This document shows positions 12,490 to 25,194 of a stretch of 64,000 bases of DNA, piece after piece (positions within the stretch are counted from its first letter, which is position 1; each line of letters begins with the position of its first letter). The stretch comes from Agapanthus africanus (taxonomy: Eukaryota; Streptophyta; Magnoliopsida; Asparagales; Amaryllidaceae): positions 510,759,176 to 510,823,175 of the forward strand of contig CM057347.1 in NCBI GenBank assembly GCA_030015575.1, written 5' to 3'. Under the pieces are notes generated by a model that was not told where the DNA came from, searched no databases, and saw nothing but the letters and a program-made list of their open reading frames with translations. Position numbers and translations under genes: made by a program.

Positions 12490-13030
12490 AAAAAGGGTAT
12501 ATTCACAAGCAAAATGGGTGCGGATGAAAACCCGAGAGGGCGCTATGAGTAAAAATAGCAGGACTGTCGGCGTGTTTGTGAAAACCCGAAAGGGCGCATC
12601 TCGTTAAAAAACGGTATGTCCACAAGCAAAATGTGCACGAATGAAAACCCGAGAGGATGCCGTGAGTAAAAACAGTAGGGCTACTTGCGAGATTGTGAAA
12701 ACCCAAAAGGACGCAATCTCGTTTAAAAAAAATAATTAAAAAAAAAGAAAAAAAGAAAAATGGTATGTTCACAAGCAAAATGGGCACGGATGAAAACCCG
12801 AGAAAGCGCCGTGAGTAAAAACAGCAGAACTGCCGGCGAATTTGTGAAACCCGAAAGGGCGCAATCTTGTTTAAGAAAAAAGAGCGAGAAAAAAAAAGAA
12901 AAAAAGAAAAACGGTATGTCCACAAGAAAAATGGGCACGGATGAAAACCCGAAAGGACGCTGTGAGTAAAAATAGTAGGACTGCCGGCGAGTTTGTGAAA
13001 ACCTGAAAAGGGGGCAAACTCGTAAAGTAA
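12490..13030 (+). repeat. Tandem array of 115-150 bp units in element A
   Basis: Four units start at about 12497, 12612, 12761 and 12913, each with 'ttcacaagcaaaatgggc', 'gatgaaaacccgag' and 'gtgaaaacccgaaagggcgc'. Purine-rich stretches between units cause the length differences. Confidence 0.85.
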
Positions 13031-13039
13031 AAAATATTC

Positions 13040-13250
13040 ATTTGCACTTACAAGGTCCTCTCGACCTTGTGAGGAAAAAAAACCTACGTGAGATTCTTAC
13101 GACTCACAAAGGAGCAACACATTTAGGAATCCCCACGATTCCTAAGGAGAAAATACACCTACGAAATCCTCACGACTTGTAGGAAGAAATACCTTTATGA
13201 GACCCTTACGGCTCATAAAGTCAAAAAGCCTTAATCGACAGGATCTTAAC
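13040..13250 (+). repeat. Hairpin-block array, block 1 (element A)
   Basis: Five consecutive hairpins of about 40 bp, each with different arms but a similar loop (cctcacga-like): CTTACAAGG/CCTTGTGAG, GTGAG/CTCAC, TTAGGAAT/ATTCCTAA, CCTACGA/TTGTAGG and TTTATGAG/CTCATAAA. A sixth, longer hairpin with GACAGG/CCCTGT follows. Confidence 0.75.
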
Positions 13251-13254
13251 CCTG

Positions 13255-13800
13255 TTTGCTAAGCCATTTTTGTTCAAATCAATAAAGGCAAATGATGAGT
13301 CGCTCCCGGCAATATTCCAGTTGTAGTGATGCTGATGTCTAAAAAAATATCAAACTTCAAGTCCTCTCAAGGCAAATGATGATTCGCTCCTGGCAATATC
13401 CCAGTTGCAGCGATGCTGATGCCTAAACAGGTGTCAAACTCCAAGTCCTTTCACAGCAGATGATGATTCGCTTCTGGAAATATTCCAGTCGTAGTGATGC
13501 TGATGCTAAAGATGGTATCAGATTCCAAACTCGTAATAAAAACAGCAGCGAGTAAAAAAAATGCATATGAAATAGCTGAAATGATGGGAAAACTCGCAAT
13601 AAAAAGCAGCGAGTAAAAATATGCATATAAAAACAGCTAAAATATTTGGGCAACTCGCAATAAAAAGCAGCGAGTAAAAATATAAAAAATAGCCGAAATG
13701 ATTGGGCACCGCGGATAAAAAATCCGAAATGATTGGGCAATCGCGACTTTCGCGATATGAAAAGCTGAAAAGATAAAGCATCGCGGCAATAAAAAATAAA
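13255..13800 (+). repeat. Two short tandem arrays in element A (about 90 bp and about 63 bp units)
   Basis: From 13255 to about 13530 there are three units of roughly 85-95 bp with 'atgatgattcgctcctgg' and 'gtgatgctgatg'. From about 13530 to 13790 there are four or five units of roughly 63 bp with 'aactcgcaataaaaagcagc'. Long minus-strand frames across this stretch are by-products of the repeats. Confidence 0.8.
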
Positions 13801-13899
13801 ATAAAATAAAATATCCTCTGCCCAGCAAGTATGTCCATATTGATTCTTGTATACGATCCATGGGCACAAATGAAAAGGGAACCATATTTTCCCACCAGG

Positions 13900-14720
13900 C
13901 TCCGTCAAAGGGAGAGCCAAGTTTTGACGGTTCATATACAACCCAGAGACTATCTCGGCGTTCCTTCTCATTCTAGCAGGGTGTAGACGCAACGTCATCA
14001 AAGACCCAAGGGTCAAACAAAAATGGAGTAATGGCAAAATCCTAGCTCCAGCTCGACGTTTTCCTTATTTCAGCAGGATGCAAACATAACGTCAACAAAA
14101 GACCCAAGGGTCGAAACCAAAAATGGAGCCATGGAAAAATTCTAGCTCCAAGTCTTGACGGTTCATATACAACTCAGAGATTATCTCGACGTTCCTTCTC
14201 ATTCCAGCAGAATGCAGACGTAATGTCAACAAAAGGCCCAAGGGTCGAAATAAAAAAGGAGTAATGGCAAAATCCCAGCTCCAACTCGACGTTCCCTCTC
14301 GGGGCAGACGCAACGTCAACAAACAAAAGTAGAGTGATGGCAAAAATCCTAGCTCCGGCTCGACGTTTTCCTCATTTCAGCAGGATGCGGACGCAACAAT
14401 CAAATAAATGTGAAGTGACGGCAAAATCCTAGCTTCAGATCTTAATGGCAACATCTAAAGCCTAGAGATCGCCCTTACGTTCTCCTCATGCCAGCAGGGT
14501 GCAGACACGACGTCAAAAAAGACCCAAGGGTCAAATAGAAATGGAGTCACGGAAAAATCCTAGCTCCAAGTCTGGACGGTTCATATACAACCTAGTGACT
14601 ATCCTAGCGTTCCTTCTCACTCAAGCAGGACGTAGACGCAACGTCAACAAAAGACCCAAGGGTCGAAACAAAAATGGAGCAATAGCATATTCCTAGCTTC
14701 GGACTTCAACTGCGATACAT
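13900..14720 (+). repeat. Tandem array of about 130-150 bp units in element A
   Basis: About six diverged units with 'acggttcatatacaaccc', 'cgttccttctcattc', 'gcagacgcaacgtcaac' and 'aaagacccaagggtc'. Some units are internally deleted. Confidence 0.8.
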
Positions 14721-15430
14721 ACAACATGGAGGTCCTACAGATGTCTACCCTATTTCAGCAAAGAATCGGCGCGATATAATCAAAGCAAAAAACGAAGTGA
14801 TGGCATATTCCTAGCTTCGGGTCTTGACGGTAACTCATATAAAACCCGAAAGACCATTGGAGATCATCCCACCCCAGAAGGGTGCGGTTATGACTCATCG
14901 GGGCTCCAAATTGAGCCTAACCTTAAGTAAAAAGTGTCATGGAAAATTCCTAACGCTTGCTCTTCTAACGGTAATATAACCTAAGGAGATTACTTGAAGA
15001 CGACTTGTACAGCCTCCGAAGGGATCAGAGACATGACAGTCGTGGGGCGATGGCATATTCCTAGCTCCGGACTTCAATTGCAATACATACAGCATACAGG
15101 TCCTACAAATGTCTACCATATTTCAGCAATGAATCGACACGACATCATTAAAAAAATGAAGCAACGGCATATTCCCAGCTTCGGCTCTTGATGGCAACTC
15201 ATATAAAGCCTAAAAGACTATCGGAGATCATCTCACACCAGAGCGGAGTGGTTATGACTCATCGGGGCTCCAAATTAAGTCTAATCTCAAGTTAAAAGCA
15301 TCATGGCAAATTCCTAACGCTTGCTCTTCCGACGGTAATATGACCTAAGGAGATTACTTGAATACGTCTTGTCCAGCCTCAGAAGGGATCAAAGACACGA
15401 CAGTCGCAAGGCTACTCAAACAGCAGCTTA
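14720..15430 (+). repeat. Two long direct repeats of about 340-370 bp in element A
   Basis: The segment starting near 14700 ('cttcaactgcgatacata', 'caggtcctaca', 'ctcatcggggctccaaatt', 'aacgcttgctcttc') recurs near 15063-15420 in the same order. No coding potential is seen. Confidence 0.75.
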
Positions 15431-15539
15431 AAGACTGTATATCGAGGAATACATCAGTCAATGCGACGGTACCACGGACCAAAACCCTAGTTCCACAAAC
15501 TTAACGGACCCCTGTCATAAAGAATAGGGATTATCTATA

Positions 15540-16300
15540 TTTCACGTTAGGATACACCTGTGAGATTCTCTCGACTCATCTCGAATCGTAGGGAAAAACA
15601 TCTTTATGAAACCCTCATGGCTCATGAAGATGAAAAGCCTTAGATGACCGGGATATCAACCTGTTTTCTAAGCACTGTGGCCCTACAAGTAGGTCCAAAA
15701 TGACTCTTGTATACTATCCACGGGTCACATTCTCCAAAGTCGCATACCAACGAGGAGGGGAAACCACTTACGAGACCTCTCGACTTGTAAGGGGAAATTC
15801 TGTTGTGAGATCCTTACGACTCTCAAAAGAAAACGCACTTAGGAGTCATCACAACTTCTAAGGAGAAAATACTCCTACGAGATCGTCTCGACTCGTAGGG
15901 AGAAAAGTCTTTATGAGACCCTCACGGCTCATAAAGTTGAAAAGTCTTAGGTGACAGATCTAAACCTATTTTCTAAGCCATTGCTACCCTACAAGAAGGT
16001 CCAAACTGACTCTTGTATACTATCCACGGGCCACATTCGTCAAAATTACATGCCAATGAAGTGAAGAAGCCACTTGCAGGTCCTCTCGACTCGTAATGAG
16101 AAAATACATGCGTGAGATCCTTACGACTCACTGAGGTGAAAGACACTTAGGAATCCTTACGATTTTTAGGGAGAATATGCACCTATGAGATTCTCACGAC
16201 TCATAAGGAGAAAAACCTGCTTGAGACCCTTACAACTCATGAAGATGAAAAAGTCTTAGGCGACAGGGATCCTAAACTTGTCTCCTAAGTCATCAATTCT
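15540..16300 (+). repeat. Hairpin-block array, blocks 2-4 (element A)
   Basis: The set of hairpins seen at 13040-13250 recurs as a partial block (15545-15680) and two fuller blocks (about 15750-15990 and 16070-16290). Arms keep the same order: CTTACGAG/CTTGTAAG, TGAGA/TCTCA, CTTAGGAGT/ACTTCTAAG, CCTACGAG/CTCGTAGG, TTTATGAG/CTCATAAA, then a longer hairpin with GACAG and CTAAG arms. 'gactcttgtatactatccac' occurs between blocks (about 15703 and 16010). Confidence 0.78.
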
Positions 16301-16355
16301 ATAGTAATGCATTATTTTGCACTACTTAACCCATGTATAATCTTACATAGGCAAA

Positions 16356-16370
16356 GTAGCGGGGGGCATT
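16356..16370 (+). other. Polypurine tract of element A
   Basis: 'tagcggggggcatt' directly precedes the right LTR start (tgttcccgcc at 16371). A G-rich tract here is the expected primer for plus-strand DNA synthesis in Tat/Ogre-type elements. Confidence 0.7.
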
Positions 16371-18522
16371 TGTTCCCGCCAATTTTTTTTGGCTCAGAGC
16401 TTGTTGTTCCCTTATAAAAATAAAGGGAAAGCTCCATGTGTTAAATACATACACCCACATGCAAAGCATGTAACTATCACCTTAGATAGCGTCGCACGTG
16501 AAGTTCATGTGGGCGCCAATGTGCAAAGCACAGGAGCGCCTGTTCCCCTAATATTTAAACATAATAAAACAGCTAAGCTCTGTTAAAATTTAGTTGAGGC
16601 AACACCTCACTTGCCCCTCACGAGGGCACCAGCGCTAATCTTGTATGATTAATCCTTTGGTCGCGCCGCACGTGCTCCTCACATGGGTGCCAATGTGCAA
16701 AGCATAGGAACGCCTATCATAAATAAGAATTAAATTCTTAAGTGGCGCCCACGTGTACAACACGAGAGCGCCGGCGCCCAAATTAAAAGCAAGTAGAATT
16801 AAATTCTACATAGGGATACTTTCCTAAAAAGTGGGATATTCTCTATTAAACAGAGTCGTTGGATCAAAGATCTAATGGTGATAATAAATCATCAGATTAT
16901 AAATTCTATTTGAGAAATATTTTTCTTCTAATATGGAAAGATCTTTTTCTAACAGAGAATTTTGGATTTAAAATCCAATGGTGATAAAATATCACCAATT
17001 AAACCATCTGATAGAATTAAATTCTATGTGGGAAATATTTTTCTGATCTTTCTCAAACTAGAAAGTTCTTCTCTGTTAAACAGAGGACCCTTGGATCAAA
17101 AATCCAACGGTGATAATCTGATAGAAAAAAATTCTATCTTAGGAAAATATTTTCCTAATCTTGTTAAACTAACAAGATATTCATATAACAGAATTAAATT
17201 CTATGTTAAGGAAATATATTTCTAAACTTGTTAAACAAACAAGATATTCATATGATAGAATAAAATTCTAATCTTGTTAAACTAACAAGATATTCATATG
17301 ATAGAATTAAATTTTATATGATAGAATTAAATTCTATGCTGGAATAAAATTCTAATCTTGTTAAATCAATAAGATATTCATATAACAAAATTAAATTCTA
17401 TATTAGGAAAATATATTCCTAATTTTATTAAACTAACAAGATATCCATATGACAGAATAAAATTCTAATCTTGTTAAACTAATAAAATATTCATATTATA
17501 GAATAAAATTCTATTTTAGAAAAATATTTCCTAATCTTGTTAAATAAACAAGAAATCTTCTCTGTTAAACAGAGAGCTTTTGGATTAAAAATATAATGGT
17601 GAATAAAATTCACCGATTGATCTACGAGATCATTTTGATTTATCATGAAATCAATCATGATCTCTCAATGAGAGATTTTTTCAACAAATTGATTTTTTTC
17701 TTCTTCTATAAATAGGAGAAAAAAGATTAATCAAAGAAAAAGAGAGCGGAAAAAAGGAGAGGAGACCCCCCATAAGCTTCTGTAAAAATACAGAAGGCTC
17801 AAAAAAAACCAGAGAATTTAATTCTCTTAAAGAAGAAGATCTCCCTCCTAAAAGCCTTAGGTAAAGAAAAAGAAGAGATCAAAATATCTTCTTTACATAA
17901 TATACCATATCTAAGGGTTTAACTCTTTTAAAAGAACTTAGTTCTTTCTCTGTATCTGAGATCCTCAAGAGAAGTCTCCCACAAGTTGAGAATTTAATTC
18001 TCATCGGAAAGATCTTGTTCTGGAGAATCAAAAATTCAGGGAAGAAAAAAATTGAAAAGAAAGAAAATGGAGTTCATAATACTCCAGGAACTTAGTTCTT
18101 TCAAATCAAGAACTTACTTTTTTAAAGAACCCGATCCAGAATTCTCAAAATAGTGATTTTGGTAATCCTTAATGGTCAAAATACCATTAACAGAGATCTA
18201 ACATCTTTTGAAAGCATGAACATGGAAAATATAGAGTTCATAATACTCCAGGAACTTAGTTCCCTTATAAAACAAGAACTTGGTTCTTAAAGAAACTGAT
18301 CCCAGATCCTCAAAATAGTGATCTTGGTGATCGTTAATGGTCAAATACTATTAACAGAAATTTAAGTTCTCTAAAAACATAAACATAGATTAAATATCCA
18401 AAAAGAACTCAGCGCCTTACGTGAAACACACGTAGGCGCCCAAAACAGAAGGCCAACGACTCACGTGAAATACACCAGAGCGCTGAGTAAAGTGCTTAAC
18501 ACTTCATATGCAGTCAAAACGG
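16371..18522 (+). repeat. Right LTR of element A, first part
   Basis: Same sequence as 5145 to about 7290, with the CACGTG cluster and AT-rich array. Broken at 18522 by element B and resumed at 42924. The flanking 'aacgg' (18518-18522 and 42924-42928) is the 5 bp target duplication of B. Confidence 0.88.
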
Positions 18523-19839
18523 TGTTAGTTATATGTATGCCCTAGAGGCCATTACTGTACATATGATGTATATTGTAGTGGATGCTTGGACATATATAGG
18601 GAGGACTTTCTTACTCGACATGATAGTATGCTATCTGGTTGCACTTTATCTTAACATGTACTCTGATTGTCTCTATGTTACATGTTGATAAAGCCCTTAG
18701 GATATGTATTCGACTACTGGGACTATGATGAGATCATACTAGTGGGGCCACAGTAGTCGATGAGTACATCCTATAATAGTTTCTAGTCGAGGGTGTATCG
18801 AGACAGGGCATCGATACACCAGAGTAGATTAGCGTATACGCATCTTGACCCATATGATGGGCGATGGATAATCCCATATCCATCGGTGTTTGACATCAAG
18901 GATGGTATATGGGTGCTCAGTGGAGACTGGGTACAATGGACGGACTCACCGAGAACTCTCAGATGGTATTATACACCACGTCAGATGGCAGTTCTCTGGT
19001 GACATTGGTACAGGTTAGTCTGTAGACCCGATATCGTCATAAAGTCTTGTGTGATTCCCACTGTGCTTTGATTTCCATCATACCACGTCCAAGAGGGCGT
19101 GCAAAAAGGTGGCTTTTGGGTACAGCCCCGAATTACATGGAGGCAATGAGCGATAGGAGGGGTTTCTTCTCTCCCGGTATAGAGAGTTGATGTTGCGCTG
19201 TGTTCGATTGGCTATAACTAGAAATCCCTAGCCAGGGTTGCTGAGATTTACTGGTAAGTGTTATCAGTAGTTTCTCGAACTGTTATGGACTTCATATCGA
19301 CACGACTTATCAAGCTGCTGGGGTCTGACGTTTACCACCCCTAGGCGAGATATGCGACATATCAAACGAAGAGACCGGACTGTACGGGAGTGTTACTGAC
19401 TGGATTCACAGGAGAAAGTACAGGCTTGCTTGTTGATCTTCTGATCGCTCAATACCTGGGTGGCTGTTACGTTTAGCTGACCGCTTGCAGCTTGTGGGTG
19501 TTTGATATGATCATCACCTACTGCCGGCGTATTGACGATTCTTTAGAGTCCTATACAGAGGTTTTCTGGCTCAGGCAAACGAAGTAGGAGCACATATATG
19601 ATATGTGCGGGACCGAGAACAATACGTGTATGTGATACGGTATTAGATTCTCACGATATGAGATATTGGCCGGGTATATGAGATATAGCCGGGTCATCGG
19701 ATCAAGTGTTGATTCGATGAACTGATACAGATTATATTAGTCGGTTATTTGTGAAATAGCCGGATTATCGGATCAAGTGTTGATTTGATAATTTAATGTA
19801 TAATTATATATTCGATATATTAAATTACATTAACTAATA
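18523..19839 (+). repeat. Left LTR of Copia element B, first part
   Basis: Starts 'tgttagttatatgtatgcc' and matches 31131-32395 with a few percent differences and one deletion of about 60 bp in the right copy. The 'atgccctagaggcc' block near the start is characteristic of Angela/BARE LTRs. Interrupted at 19839/19840 by the inverted element B'; the LTR's 3' part is at 24413-25193. Confidence 0.85.
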
Positions 19840-22037
19840 TGTAGAGTTCCTAGGCACGCTAATGAGGTCTCACAAGGCATCAACCATGCCAAATTCAAAA
19901 AATTCCGGTGCCGAGAAACCCTAATACGGATCGTTAACTAGAAATTAGGCGAAACAAGCAACTAGTAAACAACTTTACTCTAAAGTGAACGGAAATACAA
20001 CCTTTGTAGATCCGGTCCTCCACCTCCATAGCTCCGTGATGATGTCCCCTTGCTGCGATCATCGGATCCCGGGCTCTAGCGTCGGCTTCATTGGAGAAAT
20101 GGGCGGGCTAGGTCGTCGACTTCGATGCCGAAGATGATCTACGTCGAGGCAACACAAGATCAAGCTCCAACTTCACCAAGCCATGAAACTTGTGAAGAAA
20201 ACACCCTATACTACTTGGCAAGTGGTAGAGGATGAAGAAATAGGAAGTGGGTTCACTTTAGAATTGGATTTCTCACTCTTTTTCTCAAATCACCATTGAA
20301 GCTAGCAAGCTTCTTTCTTCTTGAAGAAGAAGAAGAAGAAGATAATATGATAAGAATTATTATCAATAATAGAAAATAAGTGATTCTTATCATATTAGCA
20401 ACCATGGTTATGTGTAGAGAGTAAACTAAGGTTAGGTGAATGGTTAGGTTAGGCATGAAACAAAAATGGTCGACTTTTTCAAAGCTTCATGAAGCTTCAA
20501 TGTAAAACAAAGCAAGCCACCATTTCTATTTTTGCGAAAAGAAATAAATAAATAAATGAATAAATAAATTAAAACCCTAACCATTTACTTAACCAAGGTT
20601 TAAACTAAACATACACCCAAACATGCATGTATCATCAAACATGATACAATCAAGTGCACAAAAAATATATCACATATACAATGTGCACTTCAAGTGAGAA
20701 AATCCATTTTAAGTGAACCAATACTAGTTAATGCAAGGTAATATATCAAATATATAATTATGCATTAAATCATTAAATCAACACTTGATTTAACGATCCG
20801 GTCATATCGCATATGACCGACTAATATCCAATGTATCGACTTATCGAATCAATCCTCGATTCGATAACTAGGTTATATCGTATACAACCATTCGATACAT
20901 TCATCGTGAGAATAGAATACGGTATCACATACACGCATTATTCTCGGTCCCGCACATATCTCATATGCACTCCTATTTCGTTTCGCTTGAGCCAGGAAAC
21001 CTCTGTGTAGGACTCTAAAGACTCGTCAATACGTCGGCAGTAGGTGATGATCATATCAAACACCCACAAGCCGCAAGCGGTCTGCTAAACGTAACGGCCA
21101 CCCGGGTATTGAGCGATCAGAAGATCGACGAGCAAGCCCGCTCATACTCCTGTGAATCCAACCAGTAACACTTACCGCACAGTCCGGTCTGATCGTCTGA
21201 TATGTCGCATATCTCGCCTAGGGGTGTTAAACGTCAGACCCCAGCAGCTCGATAAGTCGTGTCGATATAAGGTCTATAACAGTTCGAGAAACTACAGGTA
21301 ACACTTACCAGTAAATCTCAGCAACCCTGGCCAGGGATTTCCGGTTATAGCCAATCGAACACAGCGCAACATCAACTCTCTATACCGGGAGACGAATCCC
21401 CTCCTATCGCTCATTGCCTCCATGTGATTCGGGAATGTACCCAAAAACCACCGTTTTGCACGCCCTCTTGGACGTGGTAAGGTGGAAATCAAAGCACAGT
21501 AGGAATCACACAAGACTCTATGACGATCTCGGGTCAACAGACTAACCTGTACCAGTGTCACCAGAGAACTGCCATCTGACGTAAAGTATAATACTATCTG
21601 GGAGTTCTCGGCGAGTCCGTCCAGTGTACCCAGTCTCCACTGAGCACCCGTATATCATCTCTGATGTCAAACACCAATGGATATAGGATCATCCATCGCC
21701 CATCTGTATGGGTCGAGAAGATATATGCTAGTCTACTCTGGTATATCGATGCCCCGTCTCGATACACCCACGACTAGGGACCTTGAAGGATGTACTTATG
21801 GACTACCATGTCCCCACTAGTATGATCCACATCATAGTCCAGGTAGTCAAGTACACATCCTAAGGGCTTTACCAACATGTAACAGAGAGACAATCAGTGT
21901 ACACGTTAAGGTAAAGAGCAACCAGATAACATACTATCATGTCGAGCAAGAAAGTCCTCCCTATATATGTCCAAGCATCCACTACAATATACATCCTATG
22001 TATAGTAATGGCCTCTAGGGCATACATATAACTAACA
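19840..22037 (-). repeat. LTR of inverted Copia copy B'
   Basis: Full-length LTR of the B family on the minus strand (2198 bp): the plus strand starts 'tgtagagttcctaggcac' and ends 'aactaaca', the reverse complement of the B LTR start. A polypurine tract follows on its inner side at 22038, so this is the 3' LTR of B'. Confidence 0.85.
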
Positions 22038-22051
22038 ATCTCCCACTTGCA
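22038..22051 (-). other. Polypurine tract of B'
   Basis: Reverse complement reads 'tgcaagtgggagat', identical to the tracts of E (62182-62195) and B (31117-31130). Confidence 0.8.
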
Positions 22052-24362
22052 CTAGGGCCATCTGATAGCAGTGGTTGTAGTATCTCATACTCAACCATCC
22101 CATAAAAGTCTCTCGCTGGGAAAAGGCCTTTGTGAGTGGATCCGCCGTGTTGTCCTCTGAGTCAACTCTCCTTACCTCGATCACCCTGGAGATCAACCAT
22201 CTCCATGATCAGGTGACACTGCCTTAGAATATGTCTGGATCACTGATGGGACGGACGTTCCTTGGAATAAGCCACAACTCCATTGTCTCACAATGCTAGG
22301 AACGATGTTCATCTCATGAACTAATATACACCCAGACTGCCTCTTTGGTAGCATCTTAAGTAGCGATGTATCTTGCCTTTAATCGTCTAGTATGCCACTG
22401 TATCTAGCTTGGAACTCTTCCAACATACCGTCCCTTTACTGAGGGTAAAGACAATGCCTGTGACTGACATTCAGCCGTCCTTATCACCCTGGAACCTTTC
22501 CAGTGATTCTCCCCAGGATCAACTGATACCATCTCCCTACAACTAGTGAGTCTCCTAACATCCAATTAGATCTATCTCATAGATCCAAAATCCAGGATTT
22601 AGGAGGTATCACTTTGATCCTATATGGAGAATCATTGTGATAAGCGGAGATTGATCGAGCGTAGCATAGGAAACTCCTTCCCTATCAAGAGTATGTCATC
22701 CACGTACTCTACGAGGATCGTCACCATACTCCCTACTCCCTTTTTGTTTATACAAGGTTCATCTACCATTTTGATGATGTCAAACTCTTTGACTACTTCA
22801 TCAAAATAGACGTTCCAACTCCGCGATGCCTGCTTTATCCTATAAAGTATCTTGTACACGTTTCCGCTGCTCCCACTGTCTACGAAGCCCTCTGGCTGTG
22901 TACTTACAGACGCTCTCTTCTAAAACATTATTTTAGAAAAGCAGTCATGACACCCAACTGCCAGATATCGTAGTCATGGTATGTAGCCGTGGCAAGTAGG
23001 ATCCCGATGGACTTTAGCATAGGTACTGGAAAAGGTTTCATCATTATCCACGCCTGGTCGATGACGAAAACCTTTAACAAGTCTAGCTTTGAAAGTCTCA
23101 ACTTTTCCATCTACACCAAGTAATCTTCTCAAGATATACTTGCTCCTGATGGGGATTTAACCCTTCAGATATAGCAACCAAAGTCCATACTTTGTTGGTG
23201 TACATGGATTCCATCTCAGATCACTAAGCATCCAGCCATTCTTACAGAGTCTTACTCCTGATGGCCAGCTCGAAACTAGTTGGGTCATCATCTCATGATG
23301 CAATCCTCGCTCCCACTGTCATAGAGAAACCGAAGTATCTCTCATGTGGGTGAGGAACCCTACTAGATCGGCGGAGAGGCTGAGGTTCGTTGGTAACTAT
23401 TGAATCCTTTGGTTTTATCAAATCATCTGCTGTAGTTTGTATAGCTGGAACCTTTCCAGTTCTACATTACAGACCTTACTTCGAGCTTGTCCGGATTTTG
23501 CTTTTAGACATAGGCCGGACAACCCCAAATCTTAACTAACTTAAGAGATGGGCTCTTCCCTTATCATATCAAATATGAAGTGGTAGGCAACTGATTTGAT
23601 TTGAACCCTATTCAATAGGTATGCAGCTTCTCAAGTGCATAACTCCCAAAAAGGAAACAGGTAACTCAGTATTACTCATCATAGAGCGCACCATATCGAA
23701 TAGGGTTCAATTGCTCCGCCCCGATATACCATCGTGCTATGGTAAATACGGAGGAGTAACGCTGAGAGAGAATCTCATTCTCCTTTAGAATAGTCCAGGA
23801 ATTCCGTGCTCAAGTATTCTCCTCCTTGATCACATCAAAGGACATAATACTTATACCCGTTTTGGTTCTCTACTTCTAACTTATATTCTGTGAATATCTC
23901 AAAAGGTTCGGACTTGTGTTTCAACAGGAACATATGACTGAATCTTGAGAGATCATCAGAGAATGTAATGAAGTACAAAGAACCGGTCTTGGCATATGTA
24001 GACAGGGGACCTTACATACATCGACATGTATCAATCCCAAGAGTTTACTAACTCTTTCTCTGTTTCCAATAAACAGAGCTATGGTCATCTTATCTTTGTG
24101 ACATGACTGGTAAGTTTCACAAGATGTAAATTCAAACTGATTTAAATATGCATCTAAATGTAACTTCAGCCAGTCGGATCGCATTGATATGACCCAGTCT
24201 ATAATACCTCAAGAAGGATTTGTTTATTTCTGAATTCTTCCTCTTGTGTGTGTTCCGTATACTAAGAACTGTAGTTTAATTTAGAACTTTAATGCTTTTA
24301 GATAACGTGCCTGAACCGATCAACTTTTGATATAGGAAATGTTCAAACATTATCCAACAATA
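22052..24362 (-). pseudogene. Decayed Copia pol of B', 5'-truncated
   Basis: The 3' half of a Copia pol on the minus strand, broken by many stops and shifts. Recognisable parts are reverse transcriptase (YVDDILLIG in 22632-22859 and LLATATYHDYDIWQ in 22928-23110), RNase H remnants near 22300-22480 and integrase zinc-finger remnants near 24050-24190. Homology to B ends near 24362 within the region between protease and integrase; gag side, leader and 5' LTR are missing. Its lesions resemble those of B pol (28245-31076), including the same shortening after 'ggtcatatcaatgcga'. It cannot make an active enzyme. Confidence 0.8.
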
Positions 24363-25193
24363 CAAAATTATATAGGTTAGCTCATTATATATTAGCAACC
24401 ATGGGCTCTTCCCTTTTGTTACAAAATATATTATATATGTGATATATAATATTGTAACATATTATAATTACTAATGCAACATAATTAGTGGAGATTAAAC
24501 AAGGTTAGGGCTTGATTTGGGTTAGCTCATTCTTGAATCTTCTAGAAGCTTTTCTTTTTGTCATGAGCTAAGATATTTTGTTGATATTTTGTAACCCAAA
24601 CCACACCCTCAACCCTAGTTAACTCTCTATAAAGGTTAGCTCATTATATATTAGCAACCATGGTTGCATAAGTAATTATCAACACAATTCATTATTCATC
24701 ACAAAGAAAATTGATCTTCTTCTTCCTCCTTGCAAGCTTTCTAGCTTTGATTTTAGTGATGAAAATGATTGAGATTAAGAAAACAAATGAGAGCTAAAAT
24801 CCTACTTCATCATCCTAATCTATCCTAGCCATTTAGATTAGGGTGTTCACTTCATTAGTGAGTGAGAGCTTGTGTTAAAGAAACTTCAAGGTAGATCATC
24901 TTTGTTATCGAAGATCGGAAGCAAGCTTGCATCTTTCTCTTCGTGGAGCCTCTCTAGAGTCCGGGGACTCAATGATCGCAGCGAAAGGACCTTAACACGG
25001 AGCTTTAGAAGTGAAGGACCGGACTTCAAAGGTTGTAATCCCAAACTCTTAGATGTTAAAGTGTTTAACATGCTTTGTTTCGCCTAATCTCTAGTTTAAA
25101 GATCTTGGTTTGGATTGTTCGGCATGTCTAAATTTTAAATCGGGCATGGTTGATGCCTTATAGACCTTTGTGAGAGTGCCTAGTATCCCTGCA
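24363..25193 (+). repeat. Left LTR of element B, 3' part, with junction filler
   Basis: From about 24413 the sequence matches the 3' third of the right B LTR (42177-42923) and ends 'cctgca' at 25193. The first 50 bp include a 31 bp block (24374-24404) that is a perfect copy of 24633-24663 and looks like templated filler at the broken B' end. A 71-codon frame at 24872-25087, also at 42602-42817, is not recognised and ends inside the LTR. Confidence 0.75.
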
Positions 25194-25194
25194 G

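Noticed and set aside
12503..12938. 140-codon and 71-codon minus-strand Phe/Ser-rich frames resembling membrane proteins
   Set aside because: They are antisense to purine-rich spacers in the 115-150 bp array; hydrophobicity comes from poly-TTT/TTC runs.
13423..14037. 204-codon minus-strand frame
   Set aside because: It lies across two tandem arrays; its peptide repeats follow the DNA repeat units and show no domain. Two other long frames overlap it in different phases.
13040..16300. CRISPR-like array from regularly spaced repeats
   Set aside because: Units are self-complementary throughout, without unique spacers or cas genes, and lie inside a plant retrotransposon.
24872..25087. 71-codon frame repeated at 42602-42817 (MLKKLQG...)
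   Set aside because: Both copies are in the two LTRs of B; start codons and some residues differ, and no domain is recognised. LTR duplication explains the repetition.
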